From Gracilimonas sp040882225 (lineage in GTDB: Bacteria > Bacteroidota > Rhodothermia > Balneolales > Balneolaceae): a DNA stretch of 64,000 nucleotides. Position numbers and translations under genes: made by a program. Positions 1 to 9,693 of the stretch are shown here, in pieces (position 1 is the stretch's first letter; the number at the start of each line of letters is the position of its first letter). The stretch spans positions 47,509 through 111,508 of the forward strand of contig JBBEBR010000007.1 in assembly GCA_040882225.1 (NCBI GenBank), read 5' to 3'. The notes under the pieces were generated by a model. The model did no database searches, was not told the origin of the DNA, and was given only the letters and a program-made list of their open reading frames with translations.

Positions 1-1
1 C

Positions 2-1123
2 AATCTTTCATCCTTTACAGCACCTGAACTTGGTGCCGCCGCCATTCTTGAAACCATCAAAACCGCAGGCATCAAAGCTGACTCTGTGCAGGAAGTGGTA
101 ATGGGAAATGTGTTGAGCGCTGGCATTGGACAGGCACCGGCAAGACAAGCGGCTTTAAAAGCCGGACTTTCAGATAAAACTCCTTCAACTACCGTAAATA
201 AAGTATGCGCTTCCGGTATGAAAGCTATTATGATAGCTGCGGATCAGATTCGTTTGGGCGAGGCCGACATAATTGTAGCCGGGGGAATGGAAAGCATGAG
301 TAATGTTCCTTACTATTTGCCAAATCAACGATTCGGAACAAAATTTGGCCATTCAGAAACTAAAGACGGCATTATTCAGGATGGGCTTTGGGATGTATAT
401 AACAATTTCCTGATGGGAAACGCGGCTGAATTATGCGCTAAAGAGTGCAATATTTCACGCCAACAACAAGATGAATATGCGGTAACTTCCTACAAACGTG
501 CTATTGAGGCTTTCGAAAAAGGATATTTTGATGATGAAATCATCAAGATGAAAGTTAAAGACCGAAAGGGCAATGTTACTGAAGTTATAAAAGACGAAGA
601 GCTTGAAAAAGTCCGGTTCGAAAAGTTTGACTCGCTCCGGCCGGTTTTTGAAAAAGAAGGAACCGTAACCGCAGCAAATGCCTCAAGCATCAATGATGGT
701 GCCGCTGCTGTACTTTTAATGAGTGCGGATAAAGCCAAAGAATTAGGCCTTACTCCTCTTGCAAAAATAATCAGCCACGCAAGTGCGGCTAAAGCTCCGG
801 AATGGTTTACAACCGCCCCTGCCGACGCTATCCCCATTGCATTGAAAAGAGCCGGACTAAGTACTAATGATATCGACCTTTTTGAAATCAACGAAGCTTT
901 TTCAGTTGTATCACTTATCAATAATCAACTTTTAGAGCTGGATCCATTAAAAGTGAATATTAATGGGGGAGCAGTAAGTATTGGACATCCTCTCGGGTGT
1001 TCTGGTGCCCGAATTATTGTTACACTCATTCATGCCCTGAAAAGAACCAATGGCACCTATGGCTGTGCAGGCATTTGTAACGGCGGTGGCGGTGCTTCTG
1101 CTTTTGTTCTTCAAATGCTTTAA
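2..1123 (+). CDS. Acetyl-CoA acetyltransferase (thiolase), 5' truncated by the window edge
   Basis: Thiolase family enzyme, interconverting two acetyl-CoA with acetoacetyl-CoA + CoA, or cleaving 3-ketoacyl-CoA. The reading frame is open from base 2 with typical thiolase N-terminal sequence (LSSFTAPELGAAAILETIK), so the true start lies off the window. A GTG at 86 is only an internal valine. Visible active-site landmarks are the nucleophilic Cys in NKVCASGMK (codon at 206), the His in SIGHPLGCSG (codon at 986) and the second Cys in GICNGGGGASAF (codon at 1076). Roughly 20-30 residues are missing compared with the usual 390 aa. Substrate chain length cannot be told from the sequence. Family assignment is very secure; the acetyl-CoA specificity is inferred. 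Confidence 0.93.
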   Translation, partial: NLSSFTAPELGAAAILETIKTAGIKADSVQEVVMGNVLSAGIGQAPARQAALKAGLSDKTPSTTVNKVCASGMKAIMIAADQIRLGEADIIVAGGMESMSNVPYYLPNQRFGTKFGHSETKDGIIQDGLWDVYNNFLMGNAAELCAKECNISRQQQDEYAVTSYKRAIEAFEKGYFDDEIIKMKVKDRKGNVTEVIKDEELEKVRFEKFDSLRPVFEKEGTVTAANASSINDGAAAVLLMSADKAKELGLTPLAKIISHASAAKAPEWFTTAPADAIPIALKRAGLSTNDIDLFEINEAFSVVSLINNQLLELDPLKVNINGGAVSIGHPLGCSGARIIVTLIHALKRTNGTYGCAGICNGGGGASAFVLQML

Positions 1124-1143
1124 AATTTTCTACAGGAAAATTT
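1122..1143 (+). terminator. AT-rich hairpin after the thiolase gene
   Basis: An eight-pair inverted repeat AAATTTTC / GAAAATTT overlaps the thiolase stop codon. It is followed 15 bp later by a T-rich stretch. The stem has almost no G:C pairs, so it is a weak terminator candidate at best. The rest of the gap up to 1386 shows no gene. Confidence 0.3.
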
Positions 1144-1386
1144 CCAAATATGCTCTTTTTTTGTTGACATTTCTTTTCCACCGACCTATTATATGGTTCG
1201 ACCTGAAACAAAAAAAACGAGTATAGAGCAACAACGTTACGATTTCTCCAACTAAAGCGATAAACTCAATAGCACCAGCTATTACTTATCTTATAACAGG
1301 TCAACTTAAAAATTCTATTCCTATAGATACATTGTTACAAAATTAGAAGCGTTTGTACAGCGCATATGTTCAATTATTAAGTTAAC

Positions 1387-4300
1387 ATGGTATCCAGGCT
1401 ACTTTATCTTAGTGGTCTGCTTTGCATATTGATTGCCTCGGAGGTACAAGCTCAGCAATTCAAAGTAATAGCAGAAACTGAATCTTTCAGAGATTATGAG
1501 CTTATCAATGATAAGCTTTCCATACTTTCTCCGTATGAGATTACGGTGCCGGTTCTGAATGGCAACCCCCGCTATCAGGTATTAGAGCAATCTGTGGTTG
1601 ATTCAAATACTCCCATCACTCCCGAAAGAGCTGCTGTTATGGCTTTGTCTGATTTGGACGCCCCGCTTATTCATGTCTCAGAACCCGCAAATAATCGTGG
1701 CCGGCTAACCAGTTCATTGAGTATAAATATTGTTCGGGCAGATGGAAGCAAATCAAAAGTACTCAGAAAGTTAAGATTGCGGGTTTATAAAGAAGGCGAC
1801 AGAACCACTTTCGCATCTGCTACAAAAGTAATTAATACGGAACATCCCCTTTCTTCAGGAACCTGGTATAAAATTCCTATTGAAAAAGACGGAATCTACT
1901 CACTGAATTCAGAATATCTTTCTAACCTGGGGATAGATATAAACTCCATAGACCCACGCAATATTCAGCTTTGGGGAACAGATGGTTATCAGTTACCGGA
2001 GGCGAATAGTGAGGCACGATCACAATTCACACAAATCCCGATAATTGTTCAGGGTGAAAATGACGGCAACTTTAATGCCAGTGACCGGGTGCTTTTTTAT
2101 GGAAACAGCCCTCATAAAGTTGAAAGAGACAGCATTAACTTCACACATCACATTCACCCTTACAGTAACCAAAAATTTGTATTTCTTACAGTTGCCCAGG
2201 AAAATGGCGCTCGTCTGTCTCCGGTAAATAATAACTTGTCTCCGTCCAGAACCATTACTTCATTCAGAGATTTCATCTGGAAAGATGAAGAGCGATATAA
2301 AGTGGAAGAAAAAATTAAGTCTGGGCGTTTTTGGTTAGGCCAACGTTTTGAGGCTTCCAGTAATGGTACAATGGTAAATGTTTTGCAGGATACTTTACCT
2401 GGACTCTCTCAAAATCCTGAGATACAAGTTAGCGGGAGATTCGTTAGCCGTTCAGAACGTTCAACTTCATTCGATTTTCAACTGAATGACATAGAGGTCA
2501 CTTCAATTTCAATACCGGCAATTGCAAAGTACATCAGCAGTACAGGCAGTGCCGGTAATGCTCGTACTTTTAATTCAACGGTAAATCCTGTAGTTCAGAA
2601 CGGCATCATTGAATTAGGCGCCCGTTTCAATCATAATGAATCAAATTCTACCGGGTTTGTAGACTACATTCGTATAACTGTTGACAGAGCTTTGGTTGCT
2701 AAAAATAACCGCCTGTATTTTTATTCTCCTGCTGATGGAGCATCAAATGAAATAGCACAGTATCAAATTTCGGGTTTCTCTCAAGAACCTGTTGTTATGG
2801 ATGTAACTGAAGTCACTAATCCAAAATTACTATCTACTGCGAATTCAGGCTCAACATACAATGTGAACTATTTCTCAGGAAATGACTTACAGATTATCGC
2901 TCAGTCAAACTTCTACATACCGGGCGAAGGCGAGCAAATTCAAACACCAAATTTGCATGGAATCTCAGGCTATCCTGATTACATTATTGTAACCACTGAT
3001 GTTTTTCGATCCTCCGCTGAGGAACTTGCCGCGTACCGAGCCGAAATGGATGGCTTGACTCCCGTAATCGTCACACAAGATCAGATTCTCAACGAATTTT
3101 CTGGTGGGGCGGTAGATCCTTCTGCGATTCGGGATTATGTGAAGTTTCTGTATGACCGGGCAATAGCTGCCGACCAGCCTTTGCCAAAGTATCTGCTGCT
3201 TTTTGGAGACACCACTTTCGACTATAAAAACATTATAACCAACGGTCTTTCAAACTACATTGTCACTTATCAAAGTGAAGAATCTCTTCACCGAATTTCT
3301 TCTTATGCCACAGATGATTTTTTTGGGTTTTTGGATGATCACGAAGGTGCACTCGGAACGGGTTCAACCGGTAGTTCTGAATTAGTTGATATAGGCGTTG
3401 GGCGAATTCCATCCCAAACAACAGAAGAAGCAGCCATAGCCGTTCAGAAAATCAAGAGTTACGAGAATCCCGAAAATACCGGGCTGTGGCAAAATCTTTT
3501 CACTTTTGCGGCAGATGATGATTTTCCTGAAGTAGAAACTAATCGTGACTTACATACCCTAAACGCGGATGAGACGGCGAACAGAATGAATATTATAGAA
3601 CCTGGAATCAGGCTTAATAAGGTTTATGAGTTCGCATATCCGGAAGAAATCACCAGTTCGGGACGTCGAATTCCCGGTGCTACAGAAGAGTTCATGAATT
3701 CGCTAAATAATGGAACGTTAGTTCTCAATTATTCCGGCCACGGAAATGAACAAACTCTTTCAGACGAAGAGCTGTTCAATTCATCCTTTATTCCAAATCT
3801 TACCAACAAAGATAAATTATCGGTACTTGTTACCGCTACTTGTCAGTTTGGGCGGTACGATGATATTGACGAGCAATCGGGAGCTGAAAAACTTTTCTTT
3901 GCTGAAAACGGCGGAGTTGTCGCCGCATTCACAACCACCCGTGTCGTTTTTACCGGTTCAGGAGTTACAGCAACTAATAATTTTGGATTGAATGTTGCCC
4001 TTTCGCAGCAGATGCTTGAGCGAAATACAGATGGCAGCCCAATTAGAATGGGAGATATTTACCGAAATACCAAAAATGCTACTATTGGTAGTTCTCTGAT
4101 TGTGTCTTCACGAAACAGCAAAAAATTTATACTAATTGGAGACCCCGCAAGCAGATTTCGTTTACCAGAAAATCAGGCTGCTCTCGAAACTCTAAATGGT
4201 TACACAGAAGCCGGTGAAGACACCACTCTTACCATCCGGGCTTTAGATCAGGTAACGTTAACCGGCCAAATTTCCGGGCCCGACAACAGCCCTCTAACTG

Positions 4301-5301
4301 ATTACTCCGGTGAGGCTTCCATCACAGTATTGGATGCACCAAGAATTGTAAGTTTACCTATGACACGAAATTGGGTAGCCGAAGGCCGTTGCTATATGAG
4401 AAATCGTGACTCCATAGATGATTGCAGTTACGAAGTAGAAAACGATGTGCTTTTTAAAGGGAAGGCGGCGGTGAATAACGGTACTTTTATGTCAACTTTT
4501 ATTGTACCGAAAGACATCAGCTTTTCTTCAGGAACAGGCCGCATCATTTTCTTTGCGGATGCCGCTGGGAATTCCGCAGGCGGTTCATTTGCTAAAATAA
4601 ATTTCTCGGGAATCAATCCCGATGCGGTTAATGATGGAAACGGGCCGAAGCTGAACGTATTCCTAAACGATGAACGATTTGTAAACGGGAGCCTGGTAAA
4701 CGGTTCTCCAAATTTAATAATAGAGCTTGAGGATCAATCAGGCATTAACACTACAGGAACAGGAGTTGGACATGAAATAATTGCTACTATCGATACAAAG
4801 CCACAAAAATCCATAGTCCTCAACGATTTTTATGAGGGCAGTTTAAACGATTACACGCGGGGGCGTATCGAGTACCCTCTGGATCAACTTCCGGAAGGTA
4901 GCTATACCCTTAAAGTTCGAGCGTGGGATGTGCATAATAACCCTTCAGAGCAAGAGATTTTCTTTGAAGTGGCATCGGAGGAAAATTTAAGCATCAGAAG
5001 TGTTTATAATTATCCCAACCCGATGAATAATGCCACCAAATTCACTTTCGAACATAACCAACCGGGAAATCCACTTGATGTTTCAGTACGCATCTTTACA
5101 CTTAGTGGAAAGCCCGTTCAACACCTTAAAGAAGAACTCATAACTACAAGCTCTTATGCCAGTATTTCATGGGATGGCCGTGACCGGGATTATGATCGCC
5201 TGGGTAACGGTACTTATATTTATGTGCTTCGGGTTACAACAAATACCTCCGAAGGACGAGAAACAGCAGAGCAAATCGAAAAGCTCGTAATTATCAGGTA
5301 A
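1387..5301 (+). CDS. porU: Type IX secretion system sortase PorU (C25 family)
   Basis: PorU is the cell-surface cysteine peptidase of the type IX secretion system. It removes the C-terminal sorting domain of secreted cargo and helps attach it to the surface. The 1304-aa protein starts with a signal peptide (SGLLCILIASEVQAQQ). The gingipain-like C25 domain lies around residues 510-930: the catalytic His is H785 in NYSGHGNE and the catalytic Cys is C819 in VTATCQFGRYDD, at the 34-residue spacing expected for this family. The C-terminal about 90 residues (VYNYPNPMNNATKF to KLVIIR) form a FlgD-Ig/T9SS type A-like sorting domain, as is common in PorU. It is followed 57 bp later by porV, its known partner. 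The start at ATG 1387 gives an intact signal peptide. Assignment is confident from domain order and context. Confidence 0.93.
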   Translation: MVSRLLYLSGLLCILIASEVQAQQFKVIAETESFRDYELINDKLSILSPYEITVPVLNGNPRYQVLEQSVVDSNTPITPERAAVMALSDLDAPLIHVSEPANNRGRLTSSLSINIVRADGSKSKVLRKLRLRVYKEGDRTTFASATKVINTEHPLSSGTWYKIPIEKDGIYSLNSEYLSNLGIDINSIDPRNIQLWGTDGYQLPEANSEARSQFTQIPIIVQGENDGNFNASDRVLFYGNSPHKVERDSINFTHHIHPYSNQKFVFLTVAQENGARLSPVNNNLSPSRTITSFRDFIWKDEERYKVEEKIKSGRFWLGQRFEASSNGTMVNVLQDTLPGLSQNPEIQVSGRFVSRSERSTSFDFQLNDIEVTSISIPAIAKYISSTGSAGNARTFNSTVNPVVQNGIIELGARFNHNESNSTGFVDYIRITVDRALVAKNNRLYFYSPADGASNEIAQYQISGFSQEPVVMDVTEVTNPKLLSTANSGSTYNVNYFSGNDLQIIAQSNFYIPGEGEQIQTPNLHGISGYPDYIIVTTDVFRSSAEELAAYRAEMDGLTPVIVTQDQILNEFSGGAVDPSAIRDYVKFLYDRAIAADQPLPKYLLLFGDTTFDYKNIITNGLSNYIVTYQSEESLHRISSYATDDFFGFLDDHEGALGTGSTGSSELVDIGVGRIPSQTTEEAAIAVQKIKSYENPENTGLWQNLFTFAADDDFPEVETNRDLHTLNADETANRMNIIEPGIRLNKVYEFAYPEEITSSGRRIPGATEEFMNSLNNGTLVLNYSGHGNEQTLSDEELFNSSFIPNLTNKDKLSVLVTATCQFGRYDDIDEQSGAEKLFFAENGGVVAAFTTTRVVFTGSGVTATNNFGLNVALSQQMLERNTDGSPIRMGDIYRNTKNATIGSSLIVSSRNSKKFILIGDPASRFRLPENQAALETLNGYTEAGEDTTLTIRALDQVTLTGQISGPDNSPLTDYSGEASITVLDAPRIVSLPMTRNWVAEGRCYMRNRDSIDDCSYEVENDVLFKGKAAVNNGTFMSTFIVPKDISFSSGTGRIIFFADAAGNSAGGSFAKINFSGINPDAVNDGNGPKLNVFLNDERFVNGSLVNGSPNLIIELEDQSGINTTGTGVGHEIIATIDTKPQKSIVLNDFYEGSLNDYTRGRIEYPLDQLPEGSYTLKVRAWDVHNNPSEQEIFFEVASEENLSIRSVYNYPNPMNNATKFTFEHNQPGNPLDVSVRIFTLSGKPVQHLKEELITTSSYASISWDGRDRDYDRLGNGTYIYVLRVTTNTSEGRETAEQIEKLVIIR

Positions 5302-5358
5302 CCCGATAATAATTCAACTTGAATCTCTTATATTCAACATAGCTAATACAGACAGTTT

Positions 5359-6510
5359 ATGAAACGTACAATATCTACAATAGCGGCGGGATTGTTTTTC
5401 CTTTTCCCAGCCATATCAAATGCACAGGTTGCCATCACAGCGGTACCCTTTCTACAAATAGAACCGGATTCGCGCGGTGCCGGCATGGGAAATACCGGTG
5501 TAGCCATTGCAGATAATGCATCGGCGCTATTTTGGAACCCCGCCGGTTTGGCTTTCCAAAAAGGAAACCAAGCCAGCATTACCCACTCAAACTGGCTGCC
5601 CAATTTTCAGGTAACCGACCTTTTCTACGACTACGTTGTAGGGAAGTATTACGTGGAAGGAATTGGCACCATTGGCGCTCATCTTACCTTTTTAAATTTG
5701 GGTGAACAAGCTCAAACAGCTGAAGACGGGCCAGAAGTAATTTCCCGTTTCAATAGTTATGAGATTGCCTTGGGGGGGTCTTATGGCTTTAATGTGAGTA
5801 AGAATTTAGCCCTTGGAACCAGCTTACGGTTAATCTACTCCAGTTTAGCAAGTGGCGTAAGTGGCCCCGGAATTAGCGCTCAAAAGGTGAATCCCGGAAC
5901 AAGTGTGGGATTAGACCTGTCATTCCTGTACAAAACCGATGTTTTTGATTTAGGTGGAAGAGACGCCAGCTTCAGTGTTGGTAGCAATCTTTCTAATATT
6001 GGCCCTGGAATTCAGTACACCGATAATGCCCAAAAAGATCCCCTGCCAACAATCCTTCGTTTTGGCTGGGCTTTTGATATCGAGCTGGATGAGCATAATA
6101 AACTTACTATTGCCAACGATATTTCAAAGGTAATGGCCCGCAAAAAACAAGAATTCGGTACCAATCCCGATGGCTCAGCCGATACAACTTATATAGCCGC
6201 AGGGCCGTTGGAAGCCATTTTTAATTCTTGGGATAGTTTCGAACGTTTTGATGGAAGTAAGACCGTAAATCTCGGACTCATGCAGCAATTCATGATTGGA
6301 GCCGGTATTGAGTACTGGTATGCGAACCAGTTTGCGCTCCGTGGTGGTTATTACTATGAAGATCCTAACAACGGAGATCGTGAATATATCACCTTTGGTG
6401 CAGGAATCAGGTACAATTTCCTTGGGGTTGATTTCAGCTATATAAAAACACTTGAGTCGGAACACCCGCTCGCGAACACCTTAAGATTTAGTTTGCTTCT
6501 GGATTTTTAA
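5359..6510 (+). CDS. porV: Type IX secretion outer-membrane protein PorV
   Basis: PorV is a FadL-like outer-membrane beta-barrel that shuttles T9SS cargo from the translocon to the PorU sortase. The 383-aa protein has a signal peptide (IAAGLFFLFPAISNAQ). It is followed by the PorV/PorQ hallmark segment RGAGMGNTGVAIADNASALF and WNPAGLA, then alternating beta-strand sequence, and it ends in a barrel-type terminus with aromatic residues (LRFSLLLDF). It sits directly after porU and 3 bp before the next gene, so the three are probably one transcript. PorQ is the alternative family member, but the porU context favours PorV. Confidence 0.9.
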   Translation: MKRTISTIAAGLFFLFPAISNAQVAITAVPFLQIEPDSRGAGMGNTGVAIADNASALFWNPAGLAFQKGNQASITHSNWLPNFQVTDLFYDYVVGKYYVEGIGTIGAHLTFLNLGEQAQTAEDGPEVISRFNSYEIALGGSYGFNVSKNLALGTSLRLIYSSLASGVSGPGISAQKVNPGTSVGLDLSFLYKTDVFDLGGRDASFSVGSNLSNIGPGIQYTDNAQKDPLPTILRFGWAFDIELDEHNKLTIANDISKVMARKKQEFGTNPDGSADTTYIAAGPLEAIFNSWDSFERFDGSKTVNLGLMQQFMIGAGIEYWYANQFALRGGYYYEDPNNGDREYITFGAGIRYNFLGVDFSYIKTLESEHPLANTLRFSLLLDF

Positions 6511-6513
6511 ATC

Positions 6514-9500
6514 ATGTACAATTTGAAGTACTTCATGAAAAGCATGTTATTCATTAGCATGCTTTTTACTTATTGGGAACAGGATTTAGCCGCTCAGGAT
6601 ATTAAAATCCAGCGTTCTCATGCTATTGCTGAAATTTCCCCACAACACAATCAACAACCTGCTACAGGTACTTTAAATATTGTCGCTATTATGGTTGAAT
6701 TTCAACCTGATGATAACCGGCTAACTTCAGGTACAGGAATTTTTGGGGAAGGCGGTTTACCTTACCTCGAAAATCAGCCTGATTTCAAGATTGAACCTCT
6801 TCCCCATAATCAAAGCTACTTCGAGTCTCATCTCGAATTCGCTAAAAATTACTACGAAAAAGCTTCAGACAATCAACTTACAATAGATTACCGCGTGCTG
6901 CCTGATGTGTATCGCCTCCCAAAAAAGATGGAGGAATATTCCCCAACCGGCGAAACCTTCACAAATGAGAAAATAGCAGAACTCTCCCGCGATGCATGGC
7001 AACAAGTGGAAGATAACGGCGGATTTGATGCCACTGGACTCGATTCTGAAACTACGGCTTTTGTTATTTTTCATGCCGGAATTGGCCGAGATATTGAATT
7101 AACCGGCACAAATCTGGACATCACCCCTTATGATATTCCATCTATTTATCTACGAAAAGATGATATCCGGGATCTAACGGGAGATCCCTCTTTTGATGGC
7201 TTTCCCGTCAATAATGGCACCTTTCGAATTACAAACTCTATGATTCTTCCTCGCACACAATCGCGCCGGGGATTGGATATTCAGGATAACGAATTTGTAT
7301 TCCCGCTCTCTATCAACGGACTTGTAATTGCCTCGATAGGCAGCCACTTGGGTCTTCCCGATCTTTTCAATACCGAAACCGGAGATCCCGCAATTGGAAG
7401 ATTTGGTTTGATGGATGGCGCCGGGTTCTTTTCCTACAATGGACTTCTGCCTCCTGAACCATCCGCGTGGGAAAAAATTTACCTCGGTTGGGAAAACCCT
7501 ACTTTAATAGACGCCAACACAACCGGCGACATTTCTTTGCCAGCCGGTTCATTGAATCAGCCAAACAGTATTGCCAAAGTTGAGCTTTCTTCTTCTGAAT
7601 ATTTTTTGATTGAAAACCGGCATCGCGATCCAGATAATTCAGGCATCACCATCACAATAAGAAAACCAGATGGAAGCGAAGTTCAGCAGACTTTTACCAA
7701 TAATGATGAAGAGTTCGTTTTTCAGGAAGCGGATTTTGATACATTGCTTGAAGCCGGTGCATTTGTAAATGCCGACAATTTCGATTTCAGTTTGCCCGGC
7801 GGGTTGGATGTGGGAGAGGATGAGGAAGAAGGCACTGAAGATGATCGTTACTTGAATGGCGGAATTTTGATTTGGCATATTGATGAAGCCATGATTCAGT
7901 CTCAGCTGCAAGCCGGAAGAGTAAATGCCGACCGGAATCGTCGAGGTATTGACCTGGAAGAAGCCGATGGAGCACAAGATATTGGCCCTGGAATTCCCGG
8001 TGCTATTGATAACAGTGCAGCCTTCGGTACAGCCTTTGATTATTGGTGGAGCGGAAATAATTATCGGGTAATTGCAGAATCAGGAAGAGAGACGCAGTTG
8101 TACCAAAACCGTTTTGGTGCAGATACCCAGCCGGATAACAAAAGTAATTCAGGTGCTCCTTCTTTTTTCGAGCTTTATGATTTTTCGGATAACCTGCCGG
8201 AAGCCACCTTTCGTATTCAGTCTATAGAACCATCTGAGGATATTTTTACCTCCAAATTTTCTGTTCAACTCGATTCCAGCTTAAACTATTTCACCACAAA
8301 AGATTTTTACTACGATTATTACCCGCTTTCACTCTCCGTTTATGAGACAGCTACAGATACTTTTCTAATTGTGCCAGCCAATGGTTCGGTAATAGCTGTT
8401 GATATTTCTGAACCGGAGAATCACTATCAGATCACTAACTACTCCGTTCAGCAACCTTTTATTGGCGATGAATTGATTCTTGCAGAAAAACCCGGCACTG
8501 ATGAAGAAATCCAGATCTCATCATTTAGCTGGGACTCTAACACCTCCGATTTTACCACCAACTGGACGAACACCCTTCCCCGAAATAAAGGTTTTATCAG
8601 TTCTCAGAATGGTGATACTTTGCATGCGGATTTTACTACAGAAGGAATTCTTAGCGAAAATGGTAACAGTATAACTTTAGGCACTTTGCCTTTTCAACGA
8701 TCTGAAATCGTTAATTCAGCTTACTCAACAGCTCTCGAATCTATTGTGGTTTTTAGTGGAAATTCAGCTCCCGAAGACTTCATCCCCGAAAACCAGACAA
8801 ACCGGCTGTTTACCGGGCTGCTCCACTTAGGAAATCGTTTTTTATTTTATGTTTTTGAAGAAAACCGTTTCTCAATCATCGATCCCCAAGAAGATTCTCC
8901 TGTAGTTTTGTTTGAGGAAACCGAAGCCGAATGGCCTGCCATTTTAGATGACGCTTCGATTCTCCGAGTAGATAAAACAGGAAATCAAATTGTGGGGGAA
9001 AATCGTCTTGGGGGCATCACAGATTTCACACCAATACCAGCTCCAGATGGCGTTCGGTTTATTGGCACTCCTTTGTATGCTGATCTCTTGAATTCCGGAA
9101 ATAGTTATGCCGCATTAGTAGTAGGTCAGGATAGTCTTTCCAAGAATATTTACGCTTATGACTCGGAAGGTAATCCCGTTGAAGGATTTCCGTTATACGT
9201 GGGAAGAGCAATAAGCAGCACTACACAACCCATTCATCCCATAATTTTTGATGGTACGCTCTACGCGGTAAGTCATAAAGGCACGGTGAAAGCCTGGAAC
9301 TTAACACAGGTTACCGACGCAAAATGGAGCAGCAGATATGGAAATACTATCTTCAATAAAGTAACTGCCCGTGTTAGTGAGACTTCACCTGATACAAATC
9401 TCAGCTTTGGAATTCTGAATGACACGGAAACCTACAACTGGCCTAATCCCGCAAACGAGGTTACGAATATCCGTTTCGAGATCGCTCCGCCAGGCGGAAC

Positions 9501-9693
9501 TGTAGAAGTTAGAATAATTACGATGAGCGGGCGTATTCTCTTTGAAAAGAAGGTGCAAAGTTCGGGTGGATTCCCCCAGGAAATCCAGGTTGAAACCTCA
9601 AATTGGGGCAGTGGCGGATATGTCGCCCTTATAAAAGCTACGGTGGATGGCGCTACAGAAACAAAACTCGTTAAAATTGGAGTGGTTCATTAA
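6514..9693 (+). CDS. M6-peptidase-like secreted protein with degenerate zinc motif and T9SS sorting domain
   Basis: A 1059-aa protein with a signal peptide (residues about 1-28). Its N-terminal half resembles immune-inhibitor-A/M6 metallopeptidases: YYEKASDNQLTIDYRVLPDVY, then LGLPDLFN and FGLMDGAGFF with PSAWEKIYLGW. In active M6 enzymes LGLPDLY is preceded by HExxH. Here the matching residues are A273-S274-I-G-S277, so two zinc-ligand His and the catalytic Glu are lost, while G280 and D283 persist. It is therefore probably an inactive pseudo-peptidase. Residues about 580-960 are beta-rich and unassigned. The C-terminal 80 residues (YNWPNPANEVTNIRFE to KLVKIGVVH) are a T9SS type A sorting domain, so it is likely PorV/PorU cargo. 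It overlaps the next gene by one base (TAATG). Function unknown; family resemblance is strong. Confidence 0.82.
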   Translation: MYNLKYFMKSMLFISMLFTYWEQDLAAQDIKIQRSHAIAEISPQHNQQPATGTLNIVAIMVEFQPDDNRLTSGTGIFGEGGLPYLENQPDFKIEPLPHNQSYFESHLEFAKNYYEKASDNQLTIDYRVLPDVYRLPKKMEEYSPTGETFTNEKIAELSRDAWQQVEDNGGFDATGLDSETTAFVIFHAGIGRDIELTGTNLDITPYDIPSIYLRKDDIRDLTGDPSFDGFPVNNGTFRITNSMILPRTQSRRGLDIQDNEFVFPLSINGLVIASIGSHLGLPDLFNTETGDPAIGRFGLMDGAGFFSYNGLLPPEPSAWEKIYLGWENPTLIDANTTGDISLPAGSLNQPNSIAKVELSSSEYFLIENRHRDPDNSGITITIRKPDGSEVQQTFTNNDEEFVFQEADFDTLLEAGAFVNADNFDFSLPGGLDVGEDEEEGTEDDRYLNGGILIWHIDEAMIQSQLQAGRVNADRNRRGIDLEEADGAQDIGPGIPGAIDNSAAFGTAFDYWWSGNNYRVIAESGRETQLYQNRFGADTQPDNKSNSGAPSFFELYDFSDNLPEATFRIQSIEPSEDIFTSKFSVQLDSSLNYFTTKDFYYDYYPLSLSVYETATDTFLIVPANGSVIAVDISEPENHYQITNYSVQQPFIGDELILAEKPGTDEEIQISSFSWDSNTSDFTTNWTNTLPRNKGFISSQNGDTLHADFTTEGILSENGNSITLGTLPFQRSEIVNSAYSTALESIVVFSGNSAPEDFIPENQTNRLFTGLLHLGNRFLFYVFEENRFSIIDPQEDSPVVLFEETEAEWPAILDDASILRVDKTGNQIVGENRLGGITDFTPIPAPDGVRFIGTPLYADLLNSGNSYAALVVGQDSLSKNIYAYDSEGNPVEGFPLYVGRAISSTTQPIHPIIFDGTLYAVSHKGTVKAWNLTQVTDAKWSSRYGNTIFNKVTARVSETSPDTNLSFGILNDTETYNWPNPANEVTNIRFEIAPPGGTVEVRIITMSGRILFEKKVQSSGGFPQEIQVETSNWGSGGYVALIKATVDGATETKLVKIGVVH

